Assembly: GCF_000335475.2 (NCBI RefSeq)
Contig: NZ_ANAH02000071.1
Location: forward strand, 310,001-374,000
Direction of reading: 5' to 3'
Length of the DNA stretch: 64,000 nt
Source of the DNA: Cystobacter fuscus DSM 2262
Lineage (GTDB): Bacteria; Myxococcota; Myxococcia; Myxococcales; Myxococcaceae
Shown: positions 9,024 to 17,969 of the stretch, in pieces
Layout of the letters: each line of letters begins with the position of its first letter
Numbering within the stretch: the first letter of the stretch is position 1
Notes under the pieces: model-generated
Seen by the model: the letters and a program-made list of their open reading frames with translations, nothing else
What the model was told of the DNA's origin: nothing
Database searches by the model: none
Program-made: the position numbers and the translations under genes

Positions 9024-12000
9024 TTACCCGAGCGCCGCGCCCGCCTTGAGGGCCAGGGCGCGGTAGCCGAGCCGGCCCGCTTCCGCCTCGAGGATTCTCA
9101 GCTCCGCGGTGGCCCTGCTCTCTCCGCCCACGAGGGCCAACTCCGCCAGGAGCAGCCGCACCTTCAAGCACACGCCCAGCATCTCTCCCTGGGCCGCCTG
9201 GAGGCCGAGCGCCTGGAGTTCCCGTGCCGAGGCCTGTCGTTCCTCGGGCGTCCCCGTGCTCAGCGCCACCCGCGCCTCGGCGAGCACCACCTCCGCGGTG
9301 ACGAGCACGTGCTCGTTGTTCACCGTCAGCGCCCGGGCCCGGGCGAGCGCCTCGCGGGCTCGCTGGGGCTCGCCCCCCGCCAGCAGGGCCCGGGCCCGCA
9401 CCGCCTGGGCCCTGCCCTGCATGGTCAGATGCCGTTGCTCCGCGTAGAGCGCGCAGGCGCGCTCGGCCTGCGCCAGGGCGTCCAGGGGCCGTCGCGACTC
9501 CAGTTCCAGCCCCGCGAGGGCCAGCACCGTCTCGGCGATGAAGAGCCGCATGCCCTGGGCCTGGCGCAGCACCAGGGCCCGTTCCAACCACCGCCGGGCC
9601 AGGGTCAGCTCGCCCCGGTCCAGGTAGAGCTGGCCCAGCTCGTAGCTCGCCCACGCCTCCATGAACTCGTCGCCGAAGACGATGTTATGCACCTGCCTCG
9701 CCTGCTCGAGCAGACGTTGGGCCTCATCCAGGTCGCCGCACCGCCGCAGCACCATCCCCAGCTGCACGTCGTAGGCGGCCTCCTCGGCGCGCATCTCCAG
9801 CCGGCGGAACATCTCCTTCACCCGGCGCGTGTGCTTGAGCGCCACCTTCAGGTCCCCCAGGTTGCAGCTCAGCCACGCGGCATTGCCCAGGGCCTCGGCC
9901 TCGAGGACCCGATTCTTCAGCTCCCGGGCCACGCGCAGCGCGGTGGCGAAGGAGCTCCGGGCATCGCGCATCCGCCCCAGGTCGATGAGCACGATGGAGC
10001 GCGCGATGATGCCCCGGGCCGCCCCGCCCCGGTCCCCCTTGGCGAGCGACAGCCGCACGGATTCCTCCAGGTGCGCGAGGGCCTGCTCATGCTCGCCGAG
10101 GTTGCGCATGGCGAAGGCCTGGGTGAGGAGCGCGGAGGCGACGAGGAGTTCCTGGCCGGCCCGGCGTGCCCGGGCCACCGCCCGCTCGGCGTGCCGCCGC
10201 GAGGCCTGGAAGTCACCCGCCTGGGCCGTGGCCGTCGCCGCCACCAGGTCGATGCGCGCATCCTCGCCCACCGGCAGCCGCTGCAACGCCTCGAGGGTGG
10301 TCAGCGCCTCGCGCGTCAGGCCCGCGGAGGCCTGCGCTCCGACGAGCGCCGTGCCGTACTCCACGTTGTCGGGGAAGAACTCGAAGAGCGTGCGGTAGGC
10401 CTCGATGGCGAGCGTCCACTCGGCATGCATCTCGTGGTGGCGTGCCACCACCAACAGTCGCTCCTCGCGCGGCAGGCCCGCGGACAGCTCGAAGGCCCGG
10501 CGCGCGGAGGCCCGGGCGCGCGTCTCGAGGAAGAAGTGCTTGAAGGCGGTGGCGAGCGCGGAGTGGCCGGGGGCGAAGTTCGGCTCCAGCTCCACCACGC
10601 GCTCCAGCCGCTCGACGGCCCGTGGGGCTTCATGGTTGCGCAGCGCGAGGAGCCCCTCGGCATAGAGACGCGCGGCGTCGGGATGGGCGGGCATGGCGCC
10701 GCGCACCCGGCGGACCTGCTCGTCCGTCAGGGGTCCGATTCCCAGCCGCTCGCGCAGCCGGGCCCCCAGTCCCAGGACGATGGACAGCAACTCGCGCTCC
10801 ATCCCGGTCTGGGTCAGCAGCACCGCCGTCTCCCCCGTGGTGGTCTCCTGCAGGCGCAGGTTGAGCCGGATCCCCGCGGAGTCCGCCGCCCCCAACACGA
10901 GGTAGGAGCCCGTGAGCACCAGCTCCACGCCCGAGTGGGCGCGGATGCGCTGGAGCGTGTCCGGGGCCAGGTTGTCCACCACGGGCAGGGAGAGCTCCCG
11001 GCTCATCCGGTCCACGCTCTCTCCCGACAGCAGGCGCACCTGGCTGCCCGCGGTGAGCTCCGCCGACAGCATCTCCGCCAGGGCCGTGGAGAGCCACGCC
11101 GAGGCGGCCTGGCCGGAGAGGTTGCGCGGGGCGAGCACGGCCACCACGCGCCGCGCCGCCGCGCGACTGCCCGGCGAGGTCATCACCGGGACGGACTCGA
11201 CGGAGGGATGCTTCTCCGGGTGGGGGAGGGCCAGCGGGTGCTCGGGGGCACGGTAGGTGGTGGCGCCCCGTAGGGCCTCGATGAACTCACCCGCCGTGGT
11301 GAAGCGCTCCTGGGGCTGACGGGCCAGCCCGCGCAGCAGGGCCGCCTCCCAGGCGGCGGACAGCCCGGGAGCGAGGTGGCGGGGCGAGGGAGGTGGCTCG
11401 AAGAGACGCTTGACGGCGACGATCATGGGCGTGTTCCCCTGGAAGGGGAGCTGGCCCGTCGCCATCTCGAAGAGCACCACCCCGAAGGAGTAGAGGTCGG
11501 AGGCGGGTGTCAGGCTCCGGCCTTCGACCTGTTCGGGGGACATGTAGCCGAGGGTCCCCATCACGGTGCCCTCCTGCGTCGCGATGTCGTCGTCGAGCCC
11601 CTCGCCGCACGCCAGGCCGAAGTCCGTCACCACCGCGCGCGAGCCTCCGCAGGCGGTGGGCACCAGCATCACGTTGCCGCTCTTGAAGTCTCGGTGGATG
11701 ACCTGCGCGGCATGCGCGGCATCGAGCGCCGCCGCCATCTGCTCGGCCAGGGGCAGCAGCTTCTCGGGCGTCAGCCGCCCGTGATGCGTCAGGAACTCCT
11801 TGAGGGTTTCACCTTCCAGGAACTCCATGGTGAGGAACGTGAACGCGGACTCGGCGGCCTCGGGCTCCGTTCCCAGGGGGTGCTCGCCCAGGTCGAACAC
11901 CCTGCACACGTTGGGGTGCGTCACGCGGCGTGCCAGACGCAGCTCGCGCTTGAAGCGCTTGATCATCTGCGGAGCGGAAGCCCCCCTGGCGTGGATGACC

Positions 12001-12230
12001 TTGAGGGCCACGCGCTCGTGCAACGACAGGTCTTCCACCGCGTAGACAGCACCCATGGCCCCCTCGTCCACGAAGCGGAGGATCCGGTAGCGGCCCGCGA
12101 TCAGCTCGCCCTCGGCGAGCCGCCGCGAGGAGGTGGCTCGGCCGCTGGGAACGGTGCACGTGATGTCCTTGTCCCGAGAGAACTCTCCGGGCACGGGGTC
12201 CTTTTGGGCACTGGGTGAGCGAAGACTCAT
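9024..12230 (-). CDS. Serine/threonine protein kinase with C-terminal TPR repeats (1068 aa)
   Basis: The ATG at 12230 is preferred to an upstream in-frame one at 12287 because the family starts shortly before the kinase domain. Residues about 45-310 form a Hanks-type kinase: DEGAMGAVYAVED (glycine-rich loop), VALKVIH (ATP Lys), VIHRDFKSGNV (catalytic loop), VTDFGLA and GTLGYMSPEQVEG. A TolB-like stretch (AVLAPRNLSG, then LLSGESVDRM) follows around residues 365-480, then about 550 residues of TPR-like helical pairs rich in Ala/Leu/Arg. No membrane segment was found, so it is probably a soluble signalling kinase, an architecture common in myxobacteria. Its partner and stimulus are unknown. The first Gly of the usual GxGxxG loop is replaced by Asp. 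Confidence 0.9.
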   Translation of the reverse strand: MSLRSPSAQKDPVPGEFSRDKDITCTVPSGRATSSRRLAEGELIAGRYRILRFVDEGAMGAVYAVEDLSLHERVALKVIHARGASAPQMIKRFKRELRLARRVTHPNVCRVFDLGEHPLGTEPEAAESAFTFLTMEFLEGETLKEFLTHHGRLTPEKLLPLAEQMAAALDAAHAAQVIHRDFKSGNVMLVPTACGGSRAVVTDFGLACGEGLDDDIATQEGTVMGTLGYMSPEQVEGRSLTPASDLYSFGVVLFEMATGQLPFQGNTPMIVAVKRLFEPPPSPRHLAPGLSAAWEAALLRGLARQPQERFTTAGEFIEALRGATTYRAPEHPLALPHPEKHPSVESVPVMTSPGSRAAARRVVAVLAPRNLSGQAASAWLSTALAEMLSAELTAGSQVRLLSGESVDRMSRELSLPVVDNLAPDTLQRIRAHSGVELVLTGSYLVLGAADSAGIRLNLRLQETTTGETAVLLTQTGMERELLSIVLGLGARLRERLGIGPLTDEQVRRVRGAMPAHPDAARLYAEGLLALRNHEAPRAVERLERVVELEPNFAPGHSALATAFKHFFLETRARASARRAFELSAGLPREERLLVVARHHEMHAEWTLAIEAYRTLFEFFPDNVEYGTALVGAQASAGLTREALTTLEALQRLPVGEDARIDLVAATATAQAGDFQASRRHAERAVARARRAGQELLVASALLTQAFAMRNLGEHEQALAHLEESVRLSLAKGDRGGAARGIIARSIVLIDLGRMRDARSSFATALRVARELKNRVLEAEALGNAAWLSCNLGDLKVALKHTRRVKEMFRRLEMRAEEAAYDVQLGMVLRRCGDLDEAQRLLEQARQVHNIVFGDEFMEAWASYELGQLYLDRGELTLARRWLERALVLRQAQGMRLFIAETVLALAGLELESRRPLDALAQAERACALYAEQRHLTMQGRAQAVRARALLAGGEPQRAREALARARALTVNNEHVLVTAEVVLAEARVALSTGTPEERQASARELQALGLQAAQGEMLGVCLKVRLLLAELALVGGESRATAELRILEAEAGRLGYRALALKAGAALG

Positions 12231-12845
12231 GACGTGCGGCCCCGATGATGAACAGTTCCGCGCGGAGTGTAGCGGATGCGCTTTCACGGAAGGGGACGCG
12301 GATCACGACCCATTTCAAGTCTTCCTGGTAAAACCTGAGGGGTGTCCTGAGCCGAGAAGGTGTCAAACGTCTCTCGGGAAGGTTTCGGGAAGATGGCAGG
12401 CGCGTACCGCTCCCCATCGCGAGAAGGTAGCGTGGTCGCGCAGGAGGGACGTCATGCCGATGGAGTCGACGCTGCGTGCTGCGTTCGAGGCCGAGGGGGC
12501 GCCAACGTGGGCATTTTCACCCCCATGCCGATTCCCGAGGAGCTGCGAATCCTTTTGAACACGACCCGGTCCAATGGTGAACATAGACGGCCAGACGGTC
12601 CGTGAGCCGTTACACGCCCGTTCGTGGCACGACCTCGCGTGGTGCGTAAAGGACAGCATCCGTTGACGCTCGGGCACGTGCGGTGGCAATCGCTCCATTC
12701 GTGAAGCGGCCGTGACAGGACGCGCGGCGCGCACCCAGCGTAAAGGCCCGCGCGCTCCCCAGGGCAGGAGCACGCGGGCCGAGCACCGCTGGGGGCGCAG
12801 GGGCCCCCAACGGCTTGAATCAGCACTCCGTACCGCGAGCCCGGC
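12231..12845. other. Intergenic region, no gene recognised
   Basis: These 615 bases separate the start of the kinase gene from the end of the di-heme oxidoreductase gene, both on the minus strand. Open frames here have no protein-like composition. The region should hold the kinase promoter and does hold the oxidoreductase terminator at 12743-12778. Confidence 0.6.
12743..12778 (-). terminator. Terminator of the di-heme oxidoreductase gene
   Basis: Fourteen-base arms (12743-12756 and 12765-12778) pair with one mismatch around an eight-base loop. Read on the minus strand, the hairpin is followed by TTTACGC. It lies 67 bases beyond the stop codon of the oxidoreductase gene. Confidence 0.7.
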
Positions 12846-15110
12846 TCAGAGCGACTCCAGGAACGCCAGCACCGCGGTCCGATCGGCCTTGCTCAGCGCC
12901 TCGAACTTGTCGCGGCTGTTGGTCGCCTCGCCCCCGTGCCAGGCGATGGCCTCCATCAGCGTGCGAGCACGTCCGTCATGCAGGTAGCGCACGTTCTGCG
13001 CGCCGCCCTGGACGTACTTCAGCGAGCCGATGCCCCAGAGCGGGGGAGTGCGCCACATGCCCGGTGCGGCCTGGCCTTCGGTCAACGTATCGGCCAACTC
13101 CGGCCCCATGTCGTGGAGCATCAGGTTGGTGTACGGATGAATGGTCTGGTTGCGCAGCTCGGCGAATGGATGGTTCGCTCCGGTCTTCAGCTGCGGGGTG
13201 TGGCAGGTCCCACACCGCGCCTGGGCGAACAGGGTGGCGCCGCGGCTGATCTGGGCGGGATCCACGTCATGCTCGGGCGCGACACGCATCCCGTCGGGGT
13301 AGCCGCTGCGCAGGCTGCGCTGGGCGGGGACTCCGAGCAGCGAGAGGTAGGAGGAGAGCCGCTCGATCTCCGTCTCGGAGATGGACGTCGCCGCGGTCGA
13401 TGCGTTGCAATTGGCCACGCCCTTCTGGCAGTCGAGCGTCTTGTAGACGGGGGAGGTGACTCCCAAATCCTTGAGGAGCGCGGCGCCTGACTGATGACGC
13501 AAGCTGGCCTTGCCCGCCTTCCAACCGAACCGGCCGAGGTGCTGCTTGCCGGTCTCCGGGTTGTAGGCCCAGTTGGGCACACCCTTCACGCCATCGCCGT
13601 TGGCATCGGTCGGGTCGGCCAGGGCCAGGAGCGTCGACTCGTCCACGGCCTCGAGCAGGCCCAGGCCGACGACCTGGGGCGCCTGCCGGACGGAGTAGTG
13701 CGCGGGCACGGGCCCCTTGAAGGCGTAGACGGGCTTCTGCAATTCGACCGTCTCGCCATCGGGCAGGGTGCGCACGGTCTTCTCGTACGACTTCACGGAG
13801 ACCGAGTAGTCGGGCGCACCCACGGCCTGGGCCCGCTGCTGCACGTTGATGCCGTAGGTGGGATCCGGAGTGTTCCCCGCGGTGGAACTCGCCGCGGCGG
13901 TCTCGATGGTCATGGTGTCCAGCGTGCTGCCTGGCGTGGGAACCTTGCTGCGCCCGTTGAGTGCGTGGCACTCGATGCACCGGGTGTTGTTGTAACGAGG
14001 CCCCAGTTGATTAGCGTGCTGGGTGAACGCGGGGTTGATGTCCGGGCTCTCGGAGTGCTTCCCATCGACGAACGAGGTGTGGAACAGCCGCCGACCCTCG
14101 ACGAAGCGCCTGGTATCGGCGATGCCGATGTTGTTGGCCATCTGCTGGAACACCCGATGCGGCTCCTCGGAATAGTTGTAGGAGACGCTGGCCTCGCCAC
14201 CCAGCAGGGTGCTGGCGGGCAGGGGGACGGAGTCGAGCAGGGGGGCAACGCCATACCACGCGCGGATGCCCACGCCCACCTGGTACAGGTTCTCGAATGA
14301 ATAGTAGCGGCTGCCTCCGCCATCGATGATGGCCTTGTTGTCGGCCGTATGCGGGAGGAACGGCGCGGGGGCCAGCTCGATCACGTCACCTGGCTTGAAC
14401 GGGGTGCCGGGCTTGGGGGCGCGCCAGTTGTCGGTGATCACCACCATGCAGTCTTCCCGCGCCGAGGTCGCGTGGCAGGTGTTCTTGTTTCCCTCCTTGG
14501 GATTCTGGAAGCCGACATTCATCTTCCAGCCGTACTCCCCGACGTTGGGATCATCGCGGCGGAACGCACTGAGGCCCGTGTTGATGAAGGTCCCATCGTT
14601 CACGCGCAGGGAGATCTCGATGCGCGAACGCCCGGCGGGGACCTGATCACGGATCATGAGACCGAAGGTCCGGTTCTGGAAGTACCACGTCGGGAAGTCG
14701 AAGTATCTGCCCGGGCCGACGTCGACGGGATCGAACCAGGGCTCACCTCGCTCGCGGGCATGCCGGTTGGTCGGACGGAAGCCCGCCAGGGTGACCAGGG
14801 TTCCATCGGCCTCGGTGTACTGGATCTGCTCGGCCACTGGCGTGCCGACGGCGTAGAGCGGGACGTATTCCGTTGCACCCAGCCCGGGAATGGGCACGGG
14901 CACGGGAGCGGCCTCCGGCGCGGCCGCGACCGTCGACGGTGCCGTGGACGCGGGGCTCGGCTGCGGCGAGGCGTCGCTGGTGCTCGAGTCGGCGGCGCCG
15001 CCGCACGCGGTGAGAGACAGCATGGCCGCGAACAACGCGGGCAGGGCGGCGGCCGGAGGTGGCCGCGCGAGATTTCTCTCTCTCCCAGCGGATGAGGCTC
15101 GGGTCTTCAT
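12846..15110 (-). CDS. Di-heme c-type oxidoreductase (putative peroxidase), lipoprotein
   Basis: A GAGGAG site sits eight bases before the ATG. The 754-aa product has a lipoprotein signal (AAMLSLTAC, Cys near residue 36) and an Ala/Pro/Ser-rich linker. Two CxxCH heme-attachment motifs are visible: CIECHALN near residue 380 and CGTCHTPQL near residue 633, each followed by features of the DHOR (di-heme oxidoreductase, formerly thiol oxidoreductase) family such as PLWGIGS and FLHDGRARTLMEAI-type sequence (YLHDGRA, LMEAIAWHGGEA). The C-terminal part is cytochrome-c-like. It probably works in the periplasm, electron partner unknown. It needs the cytochrome c maturation system, which is not in this window. 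Monocistronic, with its own terminator. Confidence 0.85.
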   Translation of the reverse strand: MKTRASSAGRERNLARPPPAAALPALFAAMLSLTACGGAADSSTSDASPQPSPASTAPSTVAAAPEAAPVPVPIPGLGATEYVPLYAVGTPVAEQIQYTEADGTLVTLAGFRPTNRHARERGEPWFDPVDVGPGRYFDFPTWYFQNRTFGLMIRDQVPAGRSRIEISLRVNDGTFINTGLSAFRRDDPNVGEYGWKMNVGFQNPKEGNKNTCHATSAREDCMVVITDNWRAPKPGTPFKPGDVIELAPAPFLPHTADNKAIIDGGGSRYYSFENLYQVGVGIRAWYGVAPLLDSVPLPASTLLGGEASVSYNYSEEPHRVFQQMANNIGIADTRRFVEGRRLFHTSFVDGKHSESPDINPAFTQHANQLGPRYNNTRCIECHALNGRSKVPTPGSTLDTMTIETAAASSTAGNTPDPTYGINVQQRAQAVGAPDYSVSVKSYEKTVRTLPDGETVELQKPVYAFKGPVPAHYSVRQAPQVVGLGLLEAVDESTLLALADPTDANGDGVKGVPNWAYNPETGKQHLGRFGWKAGKASLRHQSGAALLKDLGVTSPVYKTLDCQKGVANCNASTAATSISETEIERLSSYLSLLGVPAQRSLRSGYPDGMRVAPEHDVDPAQISRGATLFAQARCGTCHTPQLKTGANHPFAELRNQTIHPYTNLMLHDMGPELADTLTEGQAAPGMWRTPPLWGIGSLKYVQGGAQNVRYLHDGRARTLMEAIAWHGGEATNSRDKFEALSKADRTAVLAFLESL

Positions 15111-15634
15111 TTCATTTTCTCCTCAAATGGAATGCAGCGGCGCTGCTCACTCCTTTTAACCAGCCGCAAGGCCGGAAAACAAGAACTTCTTGTAAGCAAT
15201 TGGTAGGATGTCTGTCGTATGGTGGTTGATCTATCTTTCTCAGAAGATGGGAGGATGTAGGGGATTGGAGTAGCGGGCCGAGACAAGCCGCTGATGGTGC
15301 TGACGGAGGCTTCCGGTGACAAGGAGATCCAGCCGTCCCCGCGGACTTCAGCCCCACGGATGAAACCATCCTCCAGCGACGTCGACCTGGCATGCTCGAT
15401 CATGAGCGTTCGTTGGTGTGGCCATTCACTTCGAGGACATGCTCCACCGCCTTCGCGCTGGCATCGTGAAAGCGGAGAGCGATATGGCCCACACGGATCG
15501 AACGGGTTGCCCCGTGGATGTTGCTTCCGATGGCACGCGAGACGGTGACCTCTAGCAGCGGACCATCCACGATTCGCGCTCACTCGGCCACCGTCAGATT
15601 CGCATGTTCACCATGCGTTCCTGCATATCGGCGC
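15111..15634. other. Intergenic region; possible gene remnant on minus strand
   Basis: These 524 bases lie between two minus-strand genes. The part nearest 15110 is AT-richer and should hold the oxidoreductase promoter. A GTG-started minus-strand frame from 15570 to 15400 (56 aa) reads fairly protein-like (LLEVTVSRAIGSN, then VGHIALRFHDASA) but has no recognisable family and no clear ribosome site. It may be the remnant of a lost gene or chance. Confidence 0.35.
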
Positions 15635-17791
15635 TTACAGCACCGTGAATGGCTCCGAAACCCCTTCATAGGGACTGATCTGCCCGGTCCATCCAGACTT
15701 CCAGTGGCCCTTGTGGCGGATGCGGTAGGTTCCGGCCGCGGCGTTCTTCGTGTCCCAGGTAATCGTGATCTTGGAGTAGGAGATGCCACTGCGTTCCCAC
15801 CGGTAGGTCGTTTCCGGATCCCAGTCCCACGCGATCGCGACCCAGGCGTCGTTCACCTGTTTCTCGACCGCCAGGAACGAGCCCTGAGTCTGGAGATTGT
15901 TGTTCGGATGCCCGCCCCAGTACTGCACGGTCACCAGGCTGCCCCGCGCATAGCTCGCGGCCGGCTGGGTGATCACGCTCCCGAAGTCCTTGTCCAGCGG
16001 CTTGTCGTCCAGCACCACCTTCGGGGTCAGATCGACCGTCTGGCCCGTCACGTCCTCGGGCGTGGGGCCGGCCGGGACGGTGGCTCCGCTGACGATGGCC
16101 TTGCTGAGCTTGACGTATTCCTGCTGGAAGGCGGCCAGCTCGTTCGGGCCGAACTGCGTGCAGGCTCCCTCATACCACTGCAGGGCGTACTCCTCCCGGG
16201 TGGCCAGGTAGGACGCGTACGAGTTGGAGAGCCCGGCGATGACCGCCGTGTCGACGCCGACGCTCGCGAGCTCCGTCTTCACCGTGTCCTCCAGGCGGCG
16301 GCCCGCCATGGTGGTCACCTCGGTGGGGACGGCGACGATGGCCAGGTTGCCGATCTTCAATACCTGGAGGGGCATGATCTGCGGGGTCATGGTCGGACCG
16401 TTGATGTTGAGGCCCGCCACGCCGGTCGGGATCAGCACCGGTTTTTCCGCGTGGCACTGCTTGTACGCCGCGTCGCCGGTTGCCGGCCACGCGAAGGAGA
16501 AGACGCCGCCCAGGAGCTGGAAGAGCGCCGCCTTGCCGGCGCCCTCGCTCCACTGCACGCTGTCCACCGTGGTCCCGTTCGGGAAGAGCGGCGAGGGGCT
16601 CGGATTGTCATACGGGCTGCCGGCCGAGAAGGACGCCCCCATGCCGGCCGCGCAGGTCGTGGTTCCCGCGGAGGCGACGTAGAGCGTCCTCATATCCACC
16701 CACTCGTGGCGGAAATCCACCGAGCCGGTCAGCTCCCGCGTCGCGCCGTCATAAAGCTCTTTCGCCTTGTTGTATTGCTTGAGGGTGGCGTTCTCCAGGC
16801 TCTTGTTCTTCTCGAACGTCAGGTCGGGGGGCGCCTGGCCGAACCCGATGTTCGGCGTCACATCGCCGGCGTTGGCCTGGGCGAACGCGGCCACGAACGT
16901 CTTGGACGCCAGGTAATCCGTCGCCTTGTCCTTCTCGAAGAGGTACGACGCCCAGCCCTTGTTGTCGCCGCTGATCAACTTGTTCTCGGGGCCGATGCTG
17001 TCCGGGTGCACCGCGTACCAGTTCACCATGCCGAGCTCCTCGCCATCGAGGCCGACGAGCTTCAGGAGCGTCATGGTCTTGTCCGTGATGCCGTCATACC
17101 GGGCCCGCTCCGCCGCGGGGTTGTTGTTGTAGGCTTCCACCGCGCGGTTGCCGCCGACGCCCTCGATCGTTCCTTCGTTGACGAGGATCCTGCCGGGCTT
17201 CACGTTGTGATGGGCGCGCAGGATGGACTGGTAGATGCCGTCCACGATGGCGTCGAAATTCTGTTTCACGAACCCGTTGACGGTCACGTCATACAGGAAG
17301 TACCCCGAATAGCCCCCGGGGCCGCTGTGGGTATGCGTCGCCGACAGGAGGACGTTTTTCGTGTTGTAATATTGCGCGAGTTCGACATTGGCGGCGATCT
17401 TCTCGCTCACTTTCAGTTTCACGCTCTGGAAGAGTTGGCCCAGGTCGGCGCTGACGAAGACGACCCGCTTGTTACCGTCTCCGATGACGAATGCCCGTGA
17501 CCGCAGCCGCATGTGGATGCCGGCGGTCTTCTGTTCCGATACGGCGAAGCCCATCATCGTGATCTCTCCGGCCGGGCCGGTGATGTCGTAGATGCCGCTT
17601 CCGATGAGAAAGACGTTGCCACCGGATTGCGCGGTCACACCGCTCATACCCTGCTCGCTCCGGAGCTGTACCGTCTCGTCCGGCGACGCGCCATTGTCCC
17701 GGGCGCTGTCCAAACACCCGGGGGCACAGAGGATGCTTCCCCAGAGCAGCAAGGAAAGACCCCGATGGATTCTGATCATGATCGTCCGCAT
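15635..17791 (-). CDS. Neutral/alkaline ceramidase family protein, likely lipoprotein
   Basis: The ATG at 17791 follows GGGAGGA; 718 aa. The N-terminus is hydrophobic and ends in ILCAPGC, a weak lipobox (Cys near 26). The neutral ceramidase fold is clear: GSGIYDITGPAGEITMMG, then VVFVSADLGQ, then SATHTHSGPGGYSGY with metal-ligand His residues, and a C-terminal Ig-like domain after about 560. Family members cleave the N-acyl bond of ceramide. The family active-site motif NxGDVSPN appears here as NAGDVTPN, so the nucleophile Ser is Thr (codon at 16856-16858, residue 312); activity may be altered. Two palindromes lie upstream. It may act on prey or host sphingolipid, or on the sphingolipids some myxobacteria make. 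Confidence 0.88.
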   Translation of the reverse strand: MRTIMIRIHRGLSLLLWGSILCAPGCLDSARDNGASPDETVQLRSEQGMSGVTAQSGGNVFLIGSGIYDITGPAGEITMMGFAVSEQKTAGIHMRLRSRAFVIGDGNKRVVFVSADLGQLFQSVKLKVSEKIAANVELAQYYNTKNVLLSATHTHSGPGGYSGYFLYDVTVNGFVKQNFDAIVDGIYQSILRAHHNVKPGRILVNEGTIEGVGGNRAVEAYNNNPAAERARYDGITDKTMTLLKLVGLDGEELGMVNWYAVHPDSIGPENKLISGDNKGWASYLFEKDKATDYLASKTFVAAFAQANAGDVTPNIGFGQAPPDLTFEKNKSLENATLKQYNKAKELYDGATRELTGSVDFRHEWVDMRTLYVASAGTTTCAAGMGASFSAGSPYDNPSPSPLFPNGTTVDSVQWSEGAGKAALFQLLGGVFSFAWPATGDAAYKQCHAEKPVLIPTGVAGLNINGPTMTPQIMPLQVLKIGNLAIVAVPTEVTTMAGRRLEDTVKTELASVGVDTAVIAGLSNSYASYLATREEYALQWYEGACTQFGPNELAAFQQEYVKLSKAIVSGATVPAGPTPEDVTGQTVDLTPKVVLDDKPLDKDFGSVITQPAASYARGSLVTVQYWGGHPNNNLQTQGSFLAVEKQVNDAWVAIAWDWDPETTYRWERSGISYSKITITWDTKNAAAGTYRIRHKGHWKSGWTGQISPYEGVSEPFTVL

Positions 17792-17805
17792 GAATGTCCT
17801 CCCAT

Positions 17806-17818
17806 CTGTTTTAAACAG
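17806..17818. promoter_or_regulatory. Palindrome upstream of ceramidase ribosome site
   Basis: CTGTTT-T-AAACAG is a perfect six-base inverted repeat around one base, lying 15 bases before the ceramidase start and next to its ribosome site. The position would suit a repressor operator; no matching regulator gene is adjacent. Confidence 0.35.
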
Positions 17819-17868
17819 AAAAGAAACAGGCAATGTACCAGTCATGTGGCTTTCATGAATGCATACAA

Positions 17869-17892
17869 TTCAACATCGTGCCCGATGTTGAA
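17869..17892. promoter_or_regulatory. Perfect 10-bp inverted repeat between HK operon and ceramidase
   Basis: TTCAACATCG (17869-17878) and CGATGTTGAA (17883-17892) pair perfectly around TGCC. It could be an operator for the ceramidase gene or a second terminator of the upstream kinase operon; there is no T-run, and the low GC of the arms argues for a protein-binding site. Confidence 0.4.
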
Positions 17893-17917
17893 CAGTCCGC
17901 GCTCGAGGTCGGACGGG

Positions 17918-17938
17918 GAGGGCCAACTGACGGCCCTC
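17918..17938 (-). terminator. Hairpin after the kinase/solute-binding operon
   Basis: GAGGGCC (17918-17924) and GGCCCTC (17932-17938) pair perfectly around seven bases, 32 bases beyond the stop of the last operon gene. No T-run follows on the minus strand. Confidence 0.45.
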
Positions 17939-17969
17939 TGAGCTGGCCGGCCTCTCCTCCCTTTGAGCC

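Noticed and set aside
15400-15570. 56-codon minus-strand frame as a real small gene
   Set aside because: Protein-like in parts but with GTG start, no ribosome site and no recognised family; kept only as a possible remnant.
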